DNA of 64,000 bases, from positions 1 through 64,000 of the forward strand of contig JACKDN010000028.1 of NCBI GenBank assembly GCA_020633465.1. Direction: 5' to 3'. The position numbers and the translations under genes are program-made. Below the pieces are notes generated by a model that worked only from the letters and a program-made list of their open reading frames with translations, searched no databases and was not told the origin of the DNA. Below are positions 1 through 8,510 of the stretch, in pieces (the first letter of the stretch is position 1; each line of letters opens with the position of its first letter). Origin of the DNA: Myxococcales bacterium (GTDB lineage Bacteria > Myxococcota_A > Bradymonadia > UBA7976 > UBA1532).

Positions 1-1039
1 GCAGCGCGCGGCCCCCGGGCGGGCGCCCGGGCTCGACCAGCCGCGCCGCCAGCAGGCCGCACAGCAAGGGTTCGGCGCGCAGCAGGCCGGTGGCCTGCCA
101 CAAGAAGCGCGCGTGATCGGGCAGGCGGCCGCCCGGGAAGGCGTCCAGGCGCTCGAGCAGGGCCTCGGCGGTGAGATCGCCGATCCGCTGCGCCAGGTGC
201 TGTGCGCCGTCGTCGGCGCGCACGGCGGGATCGGCCAGCGCCACCGCGGCCTCGACCGGCGGCGCGGGCGACGGCGCGTCGTCGGCCGGCTCGAGGCGGG
301 TCAGGCGCGTCTCGCTCGCCGCGGCGACGCGCGCCTGGCCGCCCTGCGTGACGGTCAGCGACTCGCGGCCCTCGAAGGTGGACCACAGGCCATCGGCGGC
401 CAGCGCGGCGGACGCGGTGGCCTGCAGCGACTGCGTGGCGCCGGGCAGCCCGGGGGCCAGGCCGGGCACCTCGACGTAGGCCTCGCGCGTGCGCGCCACC
501 CGATCGCCGGCCGTCGCCCAGCGCGTGCGGGCGCGCCCGAGCTGCGTGGCCTCGACGCGCGTGTCGTCGCGCCGCCGGGTGAGCGTCTCGAGCATCACCA
601 GCCGCACCAGGTTGCGCAGCAGCGGCGGCGCGTCGGGCGCGAAGGCCGCGGCCTCGGCGCCGCCGTCGGCGGCCAGGTGCAGCACCGCCTGCTGCCCGAC
701 CAGCCGCGCGGCGTCGTCCGGGCCGAGGATCGAGCGGCCGGCGACCGTCACCTCGAGCGCGTCGATCGCGTCCACGCGCAGCACGAGGCGATCGCGGGCG
801 ATCCGGCGCAGGGTGACGCGCCCGTCGAGCGTCGTCTCGCCGCCCAGCGCGAGGCCGGGCGCGGCGGGATCGCCGTAGTCGACGCGGCCGTGGTGGAAGA
901 CGGCGTAGGTGGCGTGGGTGGGGTCGGGGGCGTCCGCGCCGTGGCGCTCGGCCGCCGGGGTCGGCCACAAGGCCCAGCCCACCGCGAGGACCACCAGCAG
1001 CGCCGCGGCGCCGAGGCCCGCGAGGGCCCCGCGGTTCAC
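1..1039 (-). CDS. Membrane-anchored or exported protein with vitellogenin-like first domain (3' end missing)
   Basis: The gene runs off the left edge; about 346 residues are visible. The GTG start overlaps the stop of the upstream 1031-aa gene as GTGA, so the two are probably co-transcribed. Residues 4-25 form a hydrophobic helix (signal anchor or signal peptide). After it comes a beta-rich stretch (ATYAVFHHGRVDYG, then LALGGETTLDGRVTLRRI) with a rhythm like the N-terminal beta-barrel of the vitellogenin/lipoprotein lipid-transport family, then DAPPLLRNLVRLVMLETL and, near the edge, helical sequence that could begin HEAT-like repeats. The family resemblance is by eye only. A generic exported repeat protein is the alternative. 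Confidence 0.6.
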   Translation of the reverse strand, partial: MNRGALAGLGAAALLVVLAVGWALWPTPAAERHGADAPDPTHATYAVFHHGRVDYGDPAAPGLALGGETTLDGRVTLRRIARDRLVLRVDAIDALEVTVAGRSILGPDDAARLVGQQAVLHLAADGGAEAAAFAPDAPPLLRNLVRLVMLETLTRRRDDTRVEATQLGRARTRWATAGDRVARTREAYVEVPGLAPGLPGATQSLQATASAALAADGLWSTFEGRESLTVTQGGQARVAAASETRLTRLEPADDAPSPAPPVEAAVALADPAVRADDGAQHLAQRIGDLTAEALLERLDAFPGGRLPDHARFLWQATGLLRAEPLLCGLLAARLVEPGRPPGGRAL

Positions 1040-4000
1040 GGGAACAGGCCCGAAGCGTACGCGTCGCGCAGGACGCCCAGGGGCACCTCGACCCGGTTGC
1101 CGAACAGGTTCACCGTCTCGGTCAGGCCGTTCCAGCGGAAGATCGTGCGGGTCCACTCCTGGAACGCCGCCTCGACGTACAGCGCCAGCCGCCCGTGCAG
1201 CGTCGACAGCACCGCGTCCAGCCGCGTGTCGATGGCCAGCCGCAGATCGGACGGATCGTAGGGATCGGTGGCCACCTGCACGCTGGTGGTGAAGGGCAGG
1301 TCGAAGCCGATGAGGCGCAGCGTGGCCTTCACGCCCACCGACAGGATGGGGCCGGCGCCGATGCCCACCGACGCGAAGGCGTCGAGGGCGGCGTGCGGCG
1401 TGAAGCCCACGGTCAGGCCGGGTGGGGTGACGCACAGATCGTCGTCGGCCTCGCCGCGGCTGCCGCGGGCGCTGACCGACGCGCCGACGACGCCGGTGGC
1501 GCCGCCCTTGACCGTCAGCACCACGGGCCCGACCGGGAAGTCGGCGCGCTGCTCGAACAGCTTCTGCTCGCGGCGGAAGTCGTCGGACACGACGTTCACG
1601 CCGCCCGCGTCGGCCAGCGCGCGGGTGAGCTGCACGTCGAGGATCTCGATGTCCACCGTCCCGGTGTTGGCCGGCACGTCGGGGGGGGCGACGCCGCCGC
1701 CGTCGGCCGCGACGTGGGCGGTGGCCCGCAGCACGTCGGCGGTGCGGCCGAGCACGGTGACGTCCAGATCGGCGTAGCCGTAGGCCTCGGGCACCACCTC
1801 GCAGGTGCCGCGCGAGCCGTCGAGGAACTGCGCGAAGCCCCCCAGCGTCCAGCCGGCGCCATGGGCCAGGGTGATGTTCATCAGGTCGTTGCCGATGCGC
1901 TGCGTGTCGGCCGCGCTGTCCCCCAGCCGGGGGCGACCGTTCTCGTCGAGCAGATCGCCCACGGTGTCGCGCAGGGCGTCGAGCACCGCGTGCTGGAAGG
2001 CGTCGACGCACTGGAAGTACTGATCGACGGTGGTGGTGCTCTGCTGCCACTGGTTGCAGCTGGGGCAGTCCGCGATGGGCCACTGCTCGACGGGCAGGCC
2101 GGGCACCGGCAGGCGCGAGGGCGGGCGCAGGCGGCCGCGGCTGTTCAGCCAGCAGCTGCGGCCGTCGGGCAGCGTGGGCACCTGCTGCACGCCGTCGGCC
2201 GAGAAGACCAGCGCGCGGCCCTCCATCTGCTGGAAGCCGGCGCTGGCGGTCTTCGCGGCGCAGTTCTGCAGGGCCTCCTCGCGCTGCACGACCAGCATGT
2301 CGCTGGCCTGCTGCGCGAAGCGGCGGGGCGACCAGTCGCAGGGGCTCAGGCCGGCGTCGCGGAAGCAGCCCATGGCGCGGGCCTTCAGCAGCTCGGCCTC
2401 GAGGGCGTCGTCCAGCGCGGCCAGCTGGCCGAACTGGGTGCGCAGCCCGGCGGTGAGGCGGTCGAAGCGACGGTTGGTGATGCGCAGGTTCTCCAGCCGG
2501 CGGTCGCTGCGCCGCAGCTGGCGGGTGGGCGAGATCAGCGCGACCTCGTCGGCGCCGTCGATCACGTCGCCGAGGGGCTGCCCGTCGGGGCCGAGGATCA
2601 GGGCCACCGGCTGCAGGGCGTCGCCGGCGACCACGCCGATCTCACTCAGCACGGCGTCTCGCGCGAGGACGCGCACGCTGCGATCGGCGGCCAGCGCGCC
2701 GGCGCCGCGCAGGGCCTGACGCAGACCGTTCGCCGGCGCGCCCAGGCGCGGCAGATCGGCGTGCTGCAGGTTGACCACGCGCTGGTCGAACAGGCTGCGG
2801 CTCCACACGTCGGGCGGCGGGTCGACCAGCCAGGTCCACTCCTCGTAGCCCGGCAGCGGCTCGACGGGCAGCTCCTCGGGCAGCTCGTCGCGGACGCGCT
2901 GGGCGATGGCGTCGGCCAGCTGCTGCCGCTCGTACAGCAGCATCTGGTAGCGCTCGCCCAGCACCTGGTTGTGCTCGAGCAGCTCGTCGCTGAAGCCGGC
3001 TTCGGCGAGCTCGGTGCCCTGCGCCTGGTGCCAGGCCCAGGTGGTGTGGATGGCCTTGTCGCTGGCCGAGTCGAAGTCCTCCGCCAGGCCGTCGTCGCAG
3101 ATGACCAGCCCCACCAAGCTCAGCCCGCAGCGCCCGGTGTCCGAGGGCGGGCCGCCGAGGATGACGCCCCGCTTCTCGAGCGTGAGCACCGGCGTGCCCA
3201 GCCAGGCGTTGCGCGGCTTCGCCTCGGCGCCGGGATCGAACTGCGGCGCCAGGTCGCTGCCGTCGAGCGCCTGCTGCGCGTCGCCGTGCAGCGCCCACCA
3301 GCCGGCGGCCCAGTCGGGCGGCGGCCAGAACAGGGGCAGCGGCGGGGGCGTCTGCGGCGCGCCGTAGGCGAAGGCCACGTTCCAGATGGCGCGGTAGTCG
3401 TCGCCCAGGGGCGCGATGGCGTCCTCGAAGCGGCTGAGATCGTAGAACTTCTCGTAGACGTACTCGCGGCACTCGGCGACCGACTCGCCGTTGAGCCGCC
3501 AGCGGGTGCGGTCGATGCGGTCGAGGACGTGCAGCGCCAGGGTGGGATCGGCGAAGCGATCGTAGGCGCCGTCGAAGCGCGCGCTGGCGCGGGTCCAGGT
3601 GCGCTGCTGCTGGCGCAGCCAGGTGGCGTCGCCGCCCTCGTAGGACAGGTCGGCGCGGCTGAAGGGCACCGCGCGCACCTCGTGGCGCAGCGGGCCGAGG
3701 CGATCGACGCCCGCGACCTCGTCGGCGTCGCCGGGCGTCAGCAGGGCGCCGGGCTGGTGCGTCTCGACGTAGGGCAGATCGTCGATGGCCGTGGTGCAGG
3801 TCGAGTACAGGCCGCCGCACGAGCCCTCGCTCAGATCGCCGCCGTCGGCGAGGCAGGCGGCGAAGCGATCCACCCGGTCGAGCTCGAGGCGACCGCAGAC
3901 GCTCTGCAGCCAGGCCGTGTCGGCGCAGTCGTCGGCGGTGACCGCCTCGGGCGTGCAGGCCTCGGCGCAGAGGCCCTGGCCCTGCCGCGCGAACAGCAGG

Positions 4001-4131
4001 TCGCGCGCGCCGATCGGGGTGCGCGCGTGGGCCATGCTGTCGCAGCGATCGGCGTCGGACTGAGCGTGGGCGGGGCCGGCCAGCGCCAGGGGCAGGCTCA
4101 GCGGGAGGGAGAGAAGGGCGGACCAGCGCAT
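1036..4131 (-). CDS. Large secreted Cys-containing protein of unknown function (1031 aa)
   Basis: The ATG at 4131 is chosen because it opens a clear signal peptide (MRWSALLSLPLSL, ending GPAHAQS) and has AAAGGGG eight bases upstream; the open frame extends 13 codons further without such support. The mature protein has scattered Cys pairs (CAEACTPE, CGGLYSTC, CPSCNQW), a helical middle (residues about 380-640) and a beta-rich last 200 residues that would suit an extracellular or outer-membrane sheet domain. No enzyme motif was recognised. The next gene starts within its stop codon, so the two probably act together outside the inner membrane. Identity as coding is certain; function is unknown. 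Confidence 0.8.
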   Translation of the reverse strand: MRWSALLSLPLSLPLALAGPAHAQSDADRCDSMAHARTPIGARDLLFARQGQGLCAEACTPEAVTADDCADTAWLQSVCGRLELDRVDRFAACLADGGDLSEGSCGGLYSTCTTAIDDLPYVETHQPGALLTPGDADEVAGVDRLGPLRHEVRAVPFSRADLSYEGGDATWLRQQQRTWTRASARFDGAYDRFADPTLALHVLDRIDRTRWRLNGESVAECREYVYEKFYDLSRFEDAIAPLGDDYRAIWNVAFAYGAPQTPPPLPLFWPPPDWAAGWWALHGDAQQALDGSDLAPQFDPGAEAKPRNAWLGTPVLTLEKRGVILGGPPSDTGRCGLSLVGLVICDDGLAEDFDSASDKAIHTTWAWHQAQGTELAEAGFSDELLEHNQVLGERYQMLLYERQQLADAIAQRVRDELPEELPVEPLPGYEEWTWLVDPPPDVWSRSLFDQRVVNLQHADLPRLGAPANGLRQALRGAGALAADRSVRVLARDAVLSEIGVVAGDALQPVALILGPDGQPLGDVIDGADEVALISPTRQLRRSDRRLENLRITNRRFDRLTAGLRTQFGQLAALDDALEAELLKARAMGCFRDAGLSPCDWSPRRFAQQASDMLVVQREEALQNCAAKTASAGFQQMEGRALVFSADGVQQVPTLPDGRSCWLNSRGRLRPPSRLPVPGLPVEQWPIADCPSCNQWQQSTTTVDQYFQCVDAFQHAVLDALRDTVGDLLDENGRPRLGDSAADTQRIGNDLMNITLAHGAGWTLGGFAQFLDGSRGTCEVVPEAYGYADLDVTVLGRTADVLRATAHVAADGGGVAPPDVPANTGTVDIEILDVQLTRALADAGGVNVVSDDFRREQKLFEQRADFPVGPVVLTVKGGATGVVGASVSARGSRGEADDDLCVTPPGLTVGFTPHAALDAFASVGIGAGPILSVGVKATLRLIGFDLPFTTSVQVATDPYDPSDLRLAIDTRLDAVLSTLHGRLALYVEAAFQEWTRTIFRWNGLTETVNLFGNRVEVPLGVLRDAYASGLFP

Positions 4132-4311
4132 GGATCGGACCCCTTTCGGCACGTCGAGGATGCCGCGCAACGTAGATCACTCGCGCGGCATTCCCGGAAA
4201 CTTTCTCGCGACGCCGCGCCGGACGCTCCCCGATGGGATGCGGACGGTCGCCGGGCCCGGCCCACGAGCCGTCGCCGGTCACCTTCGCCGCGCCGTCGGC
4301 CCGCGCGCCGA

Positions 4312-4782
4312 TCAGGGGGCGGAGGCCAGGTCGACCCCGTAGAGCAGCGCCTCGCCGTCGTCGTCGGTGAGGCGCTGCAGAAGGCGCAGGCCCGCCTTCT
4401 CGCACATACGTCGCGAGCCGTGGTTGTCGAGGTCGACCGTCGCGAGCAGGCGCGGCAGGCCGAGGGCGCGGGCGCGCTCGACGACGGCGCGCGCGGCGGC
4501 GGAGCCCAGGCCGCGACCGCGCGCGTGCGGCGCCAGCACGACGCCGAGCTCGAGCGCGCCGTCGGCCATGCGCAGCAGCGCGGCGTGGCCCGCCGGGCCG
4601 TCGCCCTCGACGACCAGCCAGGCGTGGGCGACGCGGGGGCGCGTGCCGGCCAGGATGGCGTCGAACAGGGCGCCGGCGGCCTCGGGGGACATCGCCCCAC
4701 CGACGTGGGCCATGGTGTCGGCGTCCGTGAACAGCGCGACGAAGAAGGGGCGGTGGTCGGGCGCGTAGGGGGCGAAGCGCAT
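4312..4782 (-). CDS. GNAT family N-acetyltransferase (156 aa)
   Basis: Single-domain acetyltransferase of ordinary GNAT length. The acetyl-CoA pyrophosphate-binding segment reads LAPHARGRGLGSAAARAVVE (R-x-x-G-x-G/A type) at about residues 80-99, followed by DLDNHGSRRMCEKAGL, the usual N-x-x-S/A-x-x-x-x-E-K-x-G-F/L C-terminal motif. The start at 4782 (MRFAPYAPD) is chosen because the longer open frame upstream runs back over the divergent cupin gene. It is followed by a 180-bp gap and then the 1031-aa secreted protein. The substrate cannot be told from sequence. Confidence 0.85.
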   Translation of the reverse strand: MRFAPYAPDHRPFFVALFTDADTMAHVGGAMSPEAAGALFDAILAGTRPRVAHAWLVVEGDGPAGHAALLRMADGALELGVVLAPHARGRGLGSAAARAVVERARALGLPRLLATVDLDNHGSRRMCEKAGLRLLQRLTDDDGEALLYGVDLASAP

Positions 4783-4876
4783 GCCCCGAGGCTGCCGCAG
4801 GACGTCGGCGGCGCGCAACGGCGCGGGCTGAGGTAGGCTCGCGCCGTCGCACCGCGCAGCCCTCAGGAGGTCACCC

Positions 4877-5311
4877 ATGCGCCCGATCGCCGTCCTCGTC
4901 GCCCTCGCCTTCGCCCTGCCCGCCGTCGCCGCGCCCGAGGCGCCGCCGAAGAGCGGCGTGCGCACCGAGGCCGAGGCCCAGAAGCAGGTCGCGCCCAGCG
5001 GCAAGGCGCACATCACGCACCTGGCCGAGGGCCGCAACGCGTACGTCGGCAAGCTGGTGGTCGAGGCCGGCGCGGCCATCCCCGAGCACGCCGACGACAG
5101 CGAGGAGTACATCCACGTGCTCGAGGGCACCGGCACGATCACCCTCGACGGCGAGGCGAAGAAGGTGGGGCCGGGCGACACCGTGTTCATGGCCGCGAAG
5201 GCCAAGGTGAGCTACCAGAACGGGCCGACGCGCATGGTGGCCATCCAGGTGTTCGCGGGGCCCGAGTCGGCGGTCAAGTACCAGAACTGGAAGGCGGCGC
5301 CGGCGAAGTGA
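4877..5311 (+). CDS. Secreted small cupin protein (144 aa)
   Basis: The signal peptide is MRPIAVLVALAFALPAVAAP, with cleavage likely after VAA. The rest is one cupin barrel: the first motif is loosely kept as IPEHADDSEEYIHVLEG (His and Glu of the metal site visible) and the second as GDTVFMAAKAKVSYQNGP, where the usual late His is not obvious. AGGAGG lies six bases before the ATG. Its last 38 bases overlap the 3' end of the convergent GNAT gene. Probably periplasmic; ligand unknown. Confidence 0.85.
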   Translation: MRPIAVLVALAFALPAVAAPEAPPKSGVRTEAEAQKQVAPSGKAHITHLAEGRNAYVGKLVVEAGAAIPEHADDSEEYIHVLEGTGTITLDGEAKKVGPGDTVFMAAKAKVSYQNGPTRMVAIQVFAGPESAVKYQNWKAAPAK

Positions 5312-5837
5312 GCGCGGCGAGATCGCGCCAAACGTACAGCACCGCGGGCAGATCGTCGGCGCCGACCGCGCACCGGCCGGGCGCCGCGATCACGCCGCCT
5401 TGGCGGTCGTAGAAGGCACGACCGACGGTGTTGTCGCGCAGCACCGTCAGTCCCATCGAGGTGCGACCGGCGGCGCGCAGCACGCGCGCGGCGTCGGCGA
5501 ACAGCGCCCAGCCCGCTCCCTCGCCCCGATGGGCCGGATCGACGTACAGCGCCCACAGCTCGCCGTCGACGTCCAGGTCGGCGATGCGGTTCGCGCCCGC
5601 CGAGGCGAACCCCAGCACGCGGCCGTCGCGCTGCGCGACGCGGGTGACCACGTCGCCGTCGGGGGCGCTCAGGTTGGCGCGCCAGCGTTCGGTGCGCCCC
5701 TCGACCGTGAAGGCGTCGAGCGTGGCGTCGGGCATCAGGCCGCGGTACGTGGCGTGCCACGCGGCCACCTGGGCGCGGGCGATGCCCTCGGCGTCGGCCA
5801 CGGTGGCGTCGCGCAGGACGAGCGGGGCGACGCTCAT
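5274..5837 (-). CDS. GNAT family N-acetyltransferase (187 aa)
   Basis: Acetyltransferase with ARAQVAAWHATYRGLMPDA at the N terminus, typical of the GNAT subgroup that includes many uncharacterised bacterial proteins. The acetyl-CoA loop is YVDPAHRGEGAGWALFADA and the C-terminal motif is VLRDNTVGRAFYDRQGG. The ATG at 5837 overlaps the stop of the upstream four-helix membrane protein (ATGA), implying translational coupling. The 3' end overlaps the cupin gene by 38 bp. Substrate unknown. Confidence 0.85.
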   Translation of the reverse strand: MSVAPLVLRDATVADAEGIARAQVAAWHATYRGLMPDATLDAFTVEGRTERWRANLSAPDGDVVTRVAQRDGRVLGFASAGANRIADLDVDGELWALYVDPAHRGEGAGWALFADAARVLRAAGRTSMGLTVLRDNTVGRAFYDRQGGVIAAPGRCAVGADDLPAVLYVWRDLAALTSPAPPSSSGT

Positions 5838-6280
5838 CGGGCGAAACGCACGCGGGCGTAGGGCGCGAAGAAGAGGAACAGCAGGATGAGGGTGTACTCG
5901 GCGCACTCGATGGCGAGGGCGCGGAAGCGGTCGGCGTCGGTCAGGATGAAGAAGGTCTGGTAGACGCAGGTGGTCGCCATCGCGCCGTAGATCACCAGCA
6001 TCGCCCAGGGCAGGGCGGGCCAGGGGCGCAGGTAGCCGACGACGAAGGTGGCGGCGGCGATCGCGAGCAGGCTCCACTGCAGCGCGAGCATGGCCGGGCC
6101 GAACAGCGGGTTGCTCAGGCGCTGCCAGGGCAGGTCGTCGAAGGCCATCTCGGCGAAGCCGACCGCGGCCCAGGCGCCCAGGCCGACGTGCACCAGGACG
6201 AGCAGGGCGCCGAAGACGCGGGACGCCACGGCGAGCGGACCGGCGGCGCCGGGCGCGTCGGCGGAGAGGGGCGATGGCAC
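5834..6280 (-). CDS. Four-TM integral membrane protein of unknown function (148 aa)
   Basis: Four hydrophobic helices are visible: VFGALLVLVHVGLGAWAAV, MLALQWSLLAIAAATFVVG, WAMLVIYGAMATTCVYQT and YTLILLFLFFAPYAR. There is no catalytic motif. The start is GTG at 6280 with GAGGTG just upstream; the open frame itself continues further but without a better start. It overlaps the downstream GNAT start by four bases. It resembles small DoxX-like or uncharacterised four-helix proteins only in topology. Confidence 0.7.
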   Translation of the reverse strand: MPSPLSADAPGAAGPLAVASRVFGALLVLVHVGLGAWAAVGFAEMAFDDLPWQRLSNPLFGPAMLALQWSLLAIAAATFVVGYLRPWPALPWAMLVIYGAMATTCVYQTFFILTDADRFRALAIECAEYTLILLFLFFAPYARVRFAR

Positions 6281-6351
6281 GGTGGCACCTCGGGGGCGGC
6301 GACGCGGGCACGATAGGCCAGCCGCCGCGGTGCGACAAGGCGGCCAGGCGG

Positions 6352-7527
6352 TCAGGGCGTGCGGTCGGCCACCGCGTTCAGCAGCCGGTCGGCCAGCCCC
6401 ATGAAGTCGCCGCTGCCCGTCGCGACCAGCAGCACGACGCCCGAGCGGGTGCCCTCGAGGTAGCCGACGAAGCTGTGGAAGCCGCCGGTGCCGCCGTTGT
6501 GCCACACGGTGACGCGGCCGTCGCCGCCCGCGCGGCGTAGCCAGCCGAAGCCCATCTCGCCGTGCCGCGCCGGCGGGCGCTCGAAGGTCGCCTGCGGGGC
6601 GGCCGCCCGGGCGAAGGCGGGACGCAGCGACGCGGGCGCCTCGCCGGCGGCGGCGCGCAGGAAGCGCACCAGATCGCGGGCGGTCGAGCGCAGGGCGCCG
6701 GCGGGCGCCAGCGCGCCGACGTCCCAGGGGCCGCGCTGGGGTCCGAAGAGCCAGTGCTCGTGCACGCCGCCCAGCGGGCCGTGGCCGTCGGCGAAGCGGG
6801 GCCGGTCGGCGGGCGGCACGACGAAGAGCGTGTCGGTCAGGCCCAGGGGGACGAGCACGCGGTCGCGCAGCAGGGCCGCATAGGGCTGCCCGGCGGCGCG
6901 CGCCAGGCAGGTGCCCAGCAGGCCGACCGCCGCGTTCGAGTAGGCCCAGGCGGCGCCCGGCGGCGCGTCGAGGGGGGCGTCGGCCCACCAGGCCAGCAGC
7001 GCCGCCTCGTCGTAGGCGGCGTAGGGCTGGGCCTGGCGGCCGAGGGTCTCGAAGACGTCGGCGCCGACGAGCATGTCGCCGGGCAGCCGCGGCAGCCCCG
7101 AGCGGTGGGTGCTCAGGTGGCGCAGGGTGATGGGCGTGGGATCGCCGCGGTCGCGCGGGGCGCAGGCGGTCACCGGACCGTCGGAGTTCACCTCGCCCGC
7201 CGCGTGCATCTGGGACAGCAGCACGCCGGTGAACACCTTGGTCACCGAGCCGATCTCGAACAGCGTGTCCGGCGTCGGCGCCAGGTCGGGATCGTCCCAC
7301 ACCCGGCCGCCCGCCACGTACACCGCCTCGCCGTCGACCAGCAGCGCGGCCACCACCGGCGGCGCGCCGAAGCGGTCGTCGACGAAGCGCTGCACCTCGG
7401 CCGCCGCGAAGGCCTCGAGCGCCGGCTCGGCCGCCGCGGCGGCGGGCAAAGCCAGCAGCACGGCGATGAGGGCGCCGGCCCGGGCCCCGCGCGGGCGCGC
7501 CGTCGCGCCGGGATCAGGGGAACGCAT
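6352..7527 (-). CDS. Beta-lactamase-fold serine hydrolase (class C / penicillin-binding type, 391 aa)
   Basis: Exported serine hydrolase of the beta-lactamase/transpeptidase superfamily. An N-terminal signal region (GALIAVLLALPAAAAAEP) is followed by the nucleophile motif S94-V-T-K97, the second motif Y196-S-N198 and a late HNGGTGG that replaces K-T/S-G. Length fits the esterase/peptidase-like class C group better than a true cephalosporinase. Its first 14 bases overlap the end of the upstream lipoprotein gene. It acts in the periplasm, probably on a D-amino peptide or ester. It should not be read as a resistance gene without assay. Confidence 0.85.
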   Translation of the reverse strand: MRSPDPGATARPRGARAGALIAVLLALPAAAAAEPALEAFAAAEVQRFVDDRFGAPPVVAALLVDGEAVYVAGGRVWDDPDLAPTPDTLFEIGSVTKVFTGVLLSQMHAAGEVNSDGPVTACAPRDRGDPTPITLRHLSTHRSGLPRLPGDMLVGADVFETLGRQAQPYAAYDEAALLAWWADAPLDAPPGAAWAYSNAAVGLLGTCLARAAGQPYAALLRDRVLVPLGLTDTLFVVPPADRPRFADGHGPLGGVHEHWLFGPQRGPWDVGALAPAGALRSTARDLVRFLRAAAGEAPASLRPAFARAAAPQATFERPPARHGEMGFGWLRRAGGDGRVTVWHNGGTGGFHSFVGYLEGTRSGVVLLVATGSGDFMGLADRLLNAVADRTP

Positions 7528-8425
7528 GCTGCGCGGCGGCCTGCACGAAGGGCTGTGCGGCCGCCTCGATGGCGTCGGGGGCGTCGCCCGCCCAGCCGCG
7601 GCGGGCCTCGGCGCGACAGCCGTCCGTGCGCATCCCGACGACGGCGCCGTAGCCCAGCAGGCCGCCGGCGACGGCGAACAGGGCCGTGCCGACCGCGATG
7701 CCGCCCCAAGCGAGGTAGCCGCTCTGATCGTCGTCGGGATCGTCGGGATCGCCCTCGTCGTCGAAGTCCTCGGGGCTGTTGGCGGACAGCAGCCACACGC
7801 CGCCGGCCGCCAGCGCGAGGCTGACGATCGAGACGGCGGCCAGGCCCACGCGCGACACCTGCACCGTCTCGTAGCGCTGCGCGGGGGCCGTCTCGAGGGC
7901 GTCGGGGTGCACCTCGACGCGCACGCGGCGCAGGGGCTGGTCGGTCACCGCCAGATCGCCCTCGAGGACGAAGATCGGCCTCGACTGCTCGGCGAGCTGG
8001 TCGGCGCAGGTCTTCTCGATGTGCGCGTCGGCGTCGCCCTCGATGGTCAGCGCGGGCTTGCCCTCGCGCGGGATCTGCTCGTCGAGCACCGTGTCGATCG
8101 AGAGCTCGGCCGCCGGCGCCTCGTCGAACGCCGCCTCGCCGACGACGACGCCGGCGAAGCGCGCGCCTCGGTCGACGGCCAGCCGCTCGACCTCGCGCAC
8201 CAAGGCCGCGCAGCGCGTGGCGTCGCAGTCCGCGGGCAGCCGCAGGCCCACGCTGGCCGGCGCGGTGGTCGGCGGCGCCCCCTCGGGCTGCACCGTGGCG
8301 CGCACCGCGGGTGCGTCCGACGGGGCGGGCCGAACAGTGTAGGTGTACTTCGTACACGCGGTCAGGGGCAGCGCCGCGGCGAGCGCCAGCGCGACGAACG
8401 CCCGGTGAGCGGGGCGGTGATGCAT
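7514..8425 (-). CDS. Lipoprotein with two C-terminal membrane helices (303 aa)
   Basis: Begins with a lipoprotein signal ending LPLTAC-TKYTY (Cys24). A soluble domain follows, then two hydrophobic helices (VSIVSLALAAGGVWLL and GIAVGTALFAVAGGLLGYG) separated by a very acidic linker rich in Asp (DDEGDPDDPDDD). The layout is common in secreted or periplasmic proteins of myxobacteria that carry PEGA-like segments, but no PEGA domain is evident. It overlaps the start of the beta-lactamase-fold gene, suggesting one transcript. Function unknown. Confidence 0.75.
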   Translation of the reverse strand: MHHRPAHRAFVALALAAALPLTACTKYTYTVRPAPSDAPAVRATVQPEGAPPTTAPASVGLRLPADCDATRCAALVREVERLAVDRGARFAGVVVGEAAFDEAPAAELSIDTVLDEQIPREGKPALTIEGDADAHIEKTCADQLAEQSRPIFVLEGDLAVTDQPLRRVRVEVHPDALETAPAQRYETVQVSRVGLAAVSIVSLALAAGGVWLLSANSPEDFDDEGDPDDPDDDQSGYLAWGGIAVGTALFAVAGGLLGYGAVVGMRTDGCRAEARRGWAGDAPDAIEAAAQPFVQAAAQHAFP

Positions 8426-8510
8426 GGGTCGACCTCCGGTCCGCGGGACAGTACACCGTTCGGCACGCGGCGGGCCATCGCCTGGGATGGGGCGGCCGCG
8501 CGCCGGGCGG

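Noticed and set aside
1195..4836. Plus-strand open frame of 1213 codons at the left
   Set aside because: Antisense of the secreted Cys-protein gene; biased shadow composition, no motif, and it runs through the GNAT gene as well.
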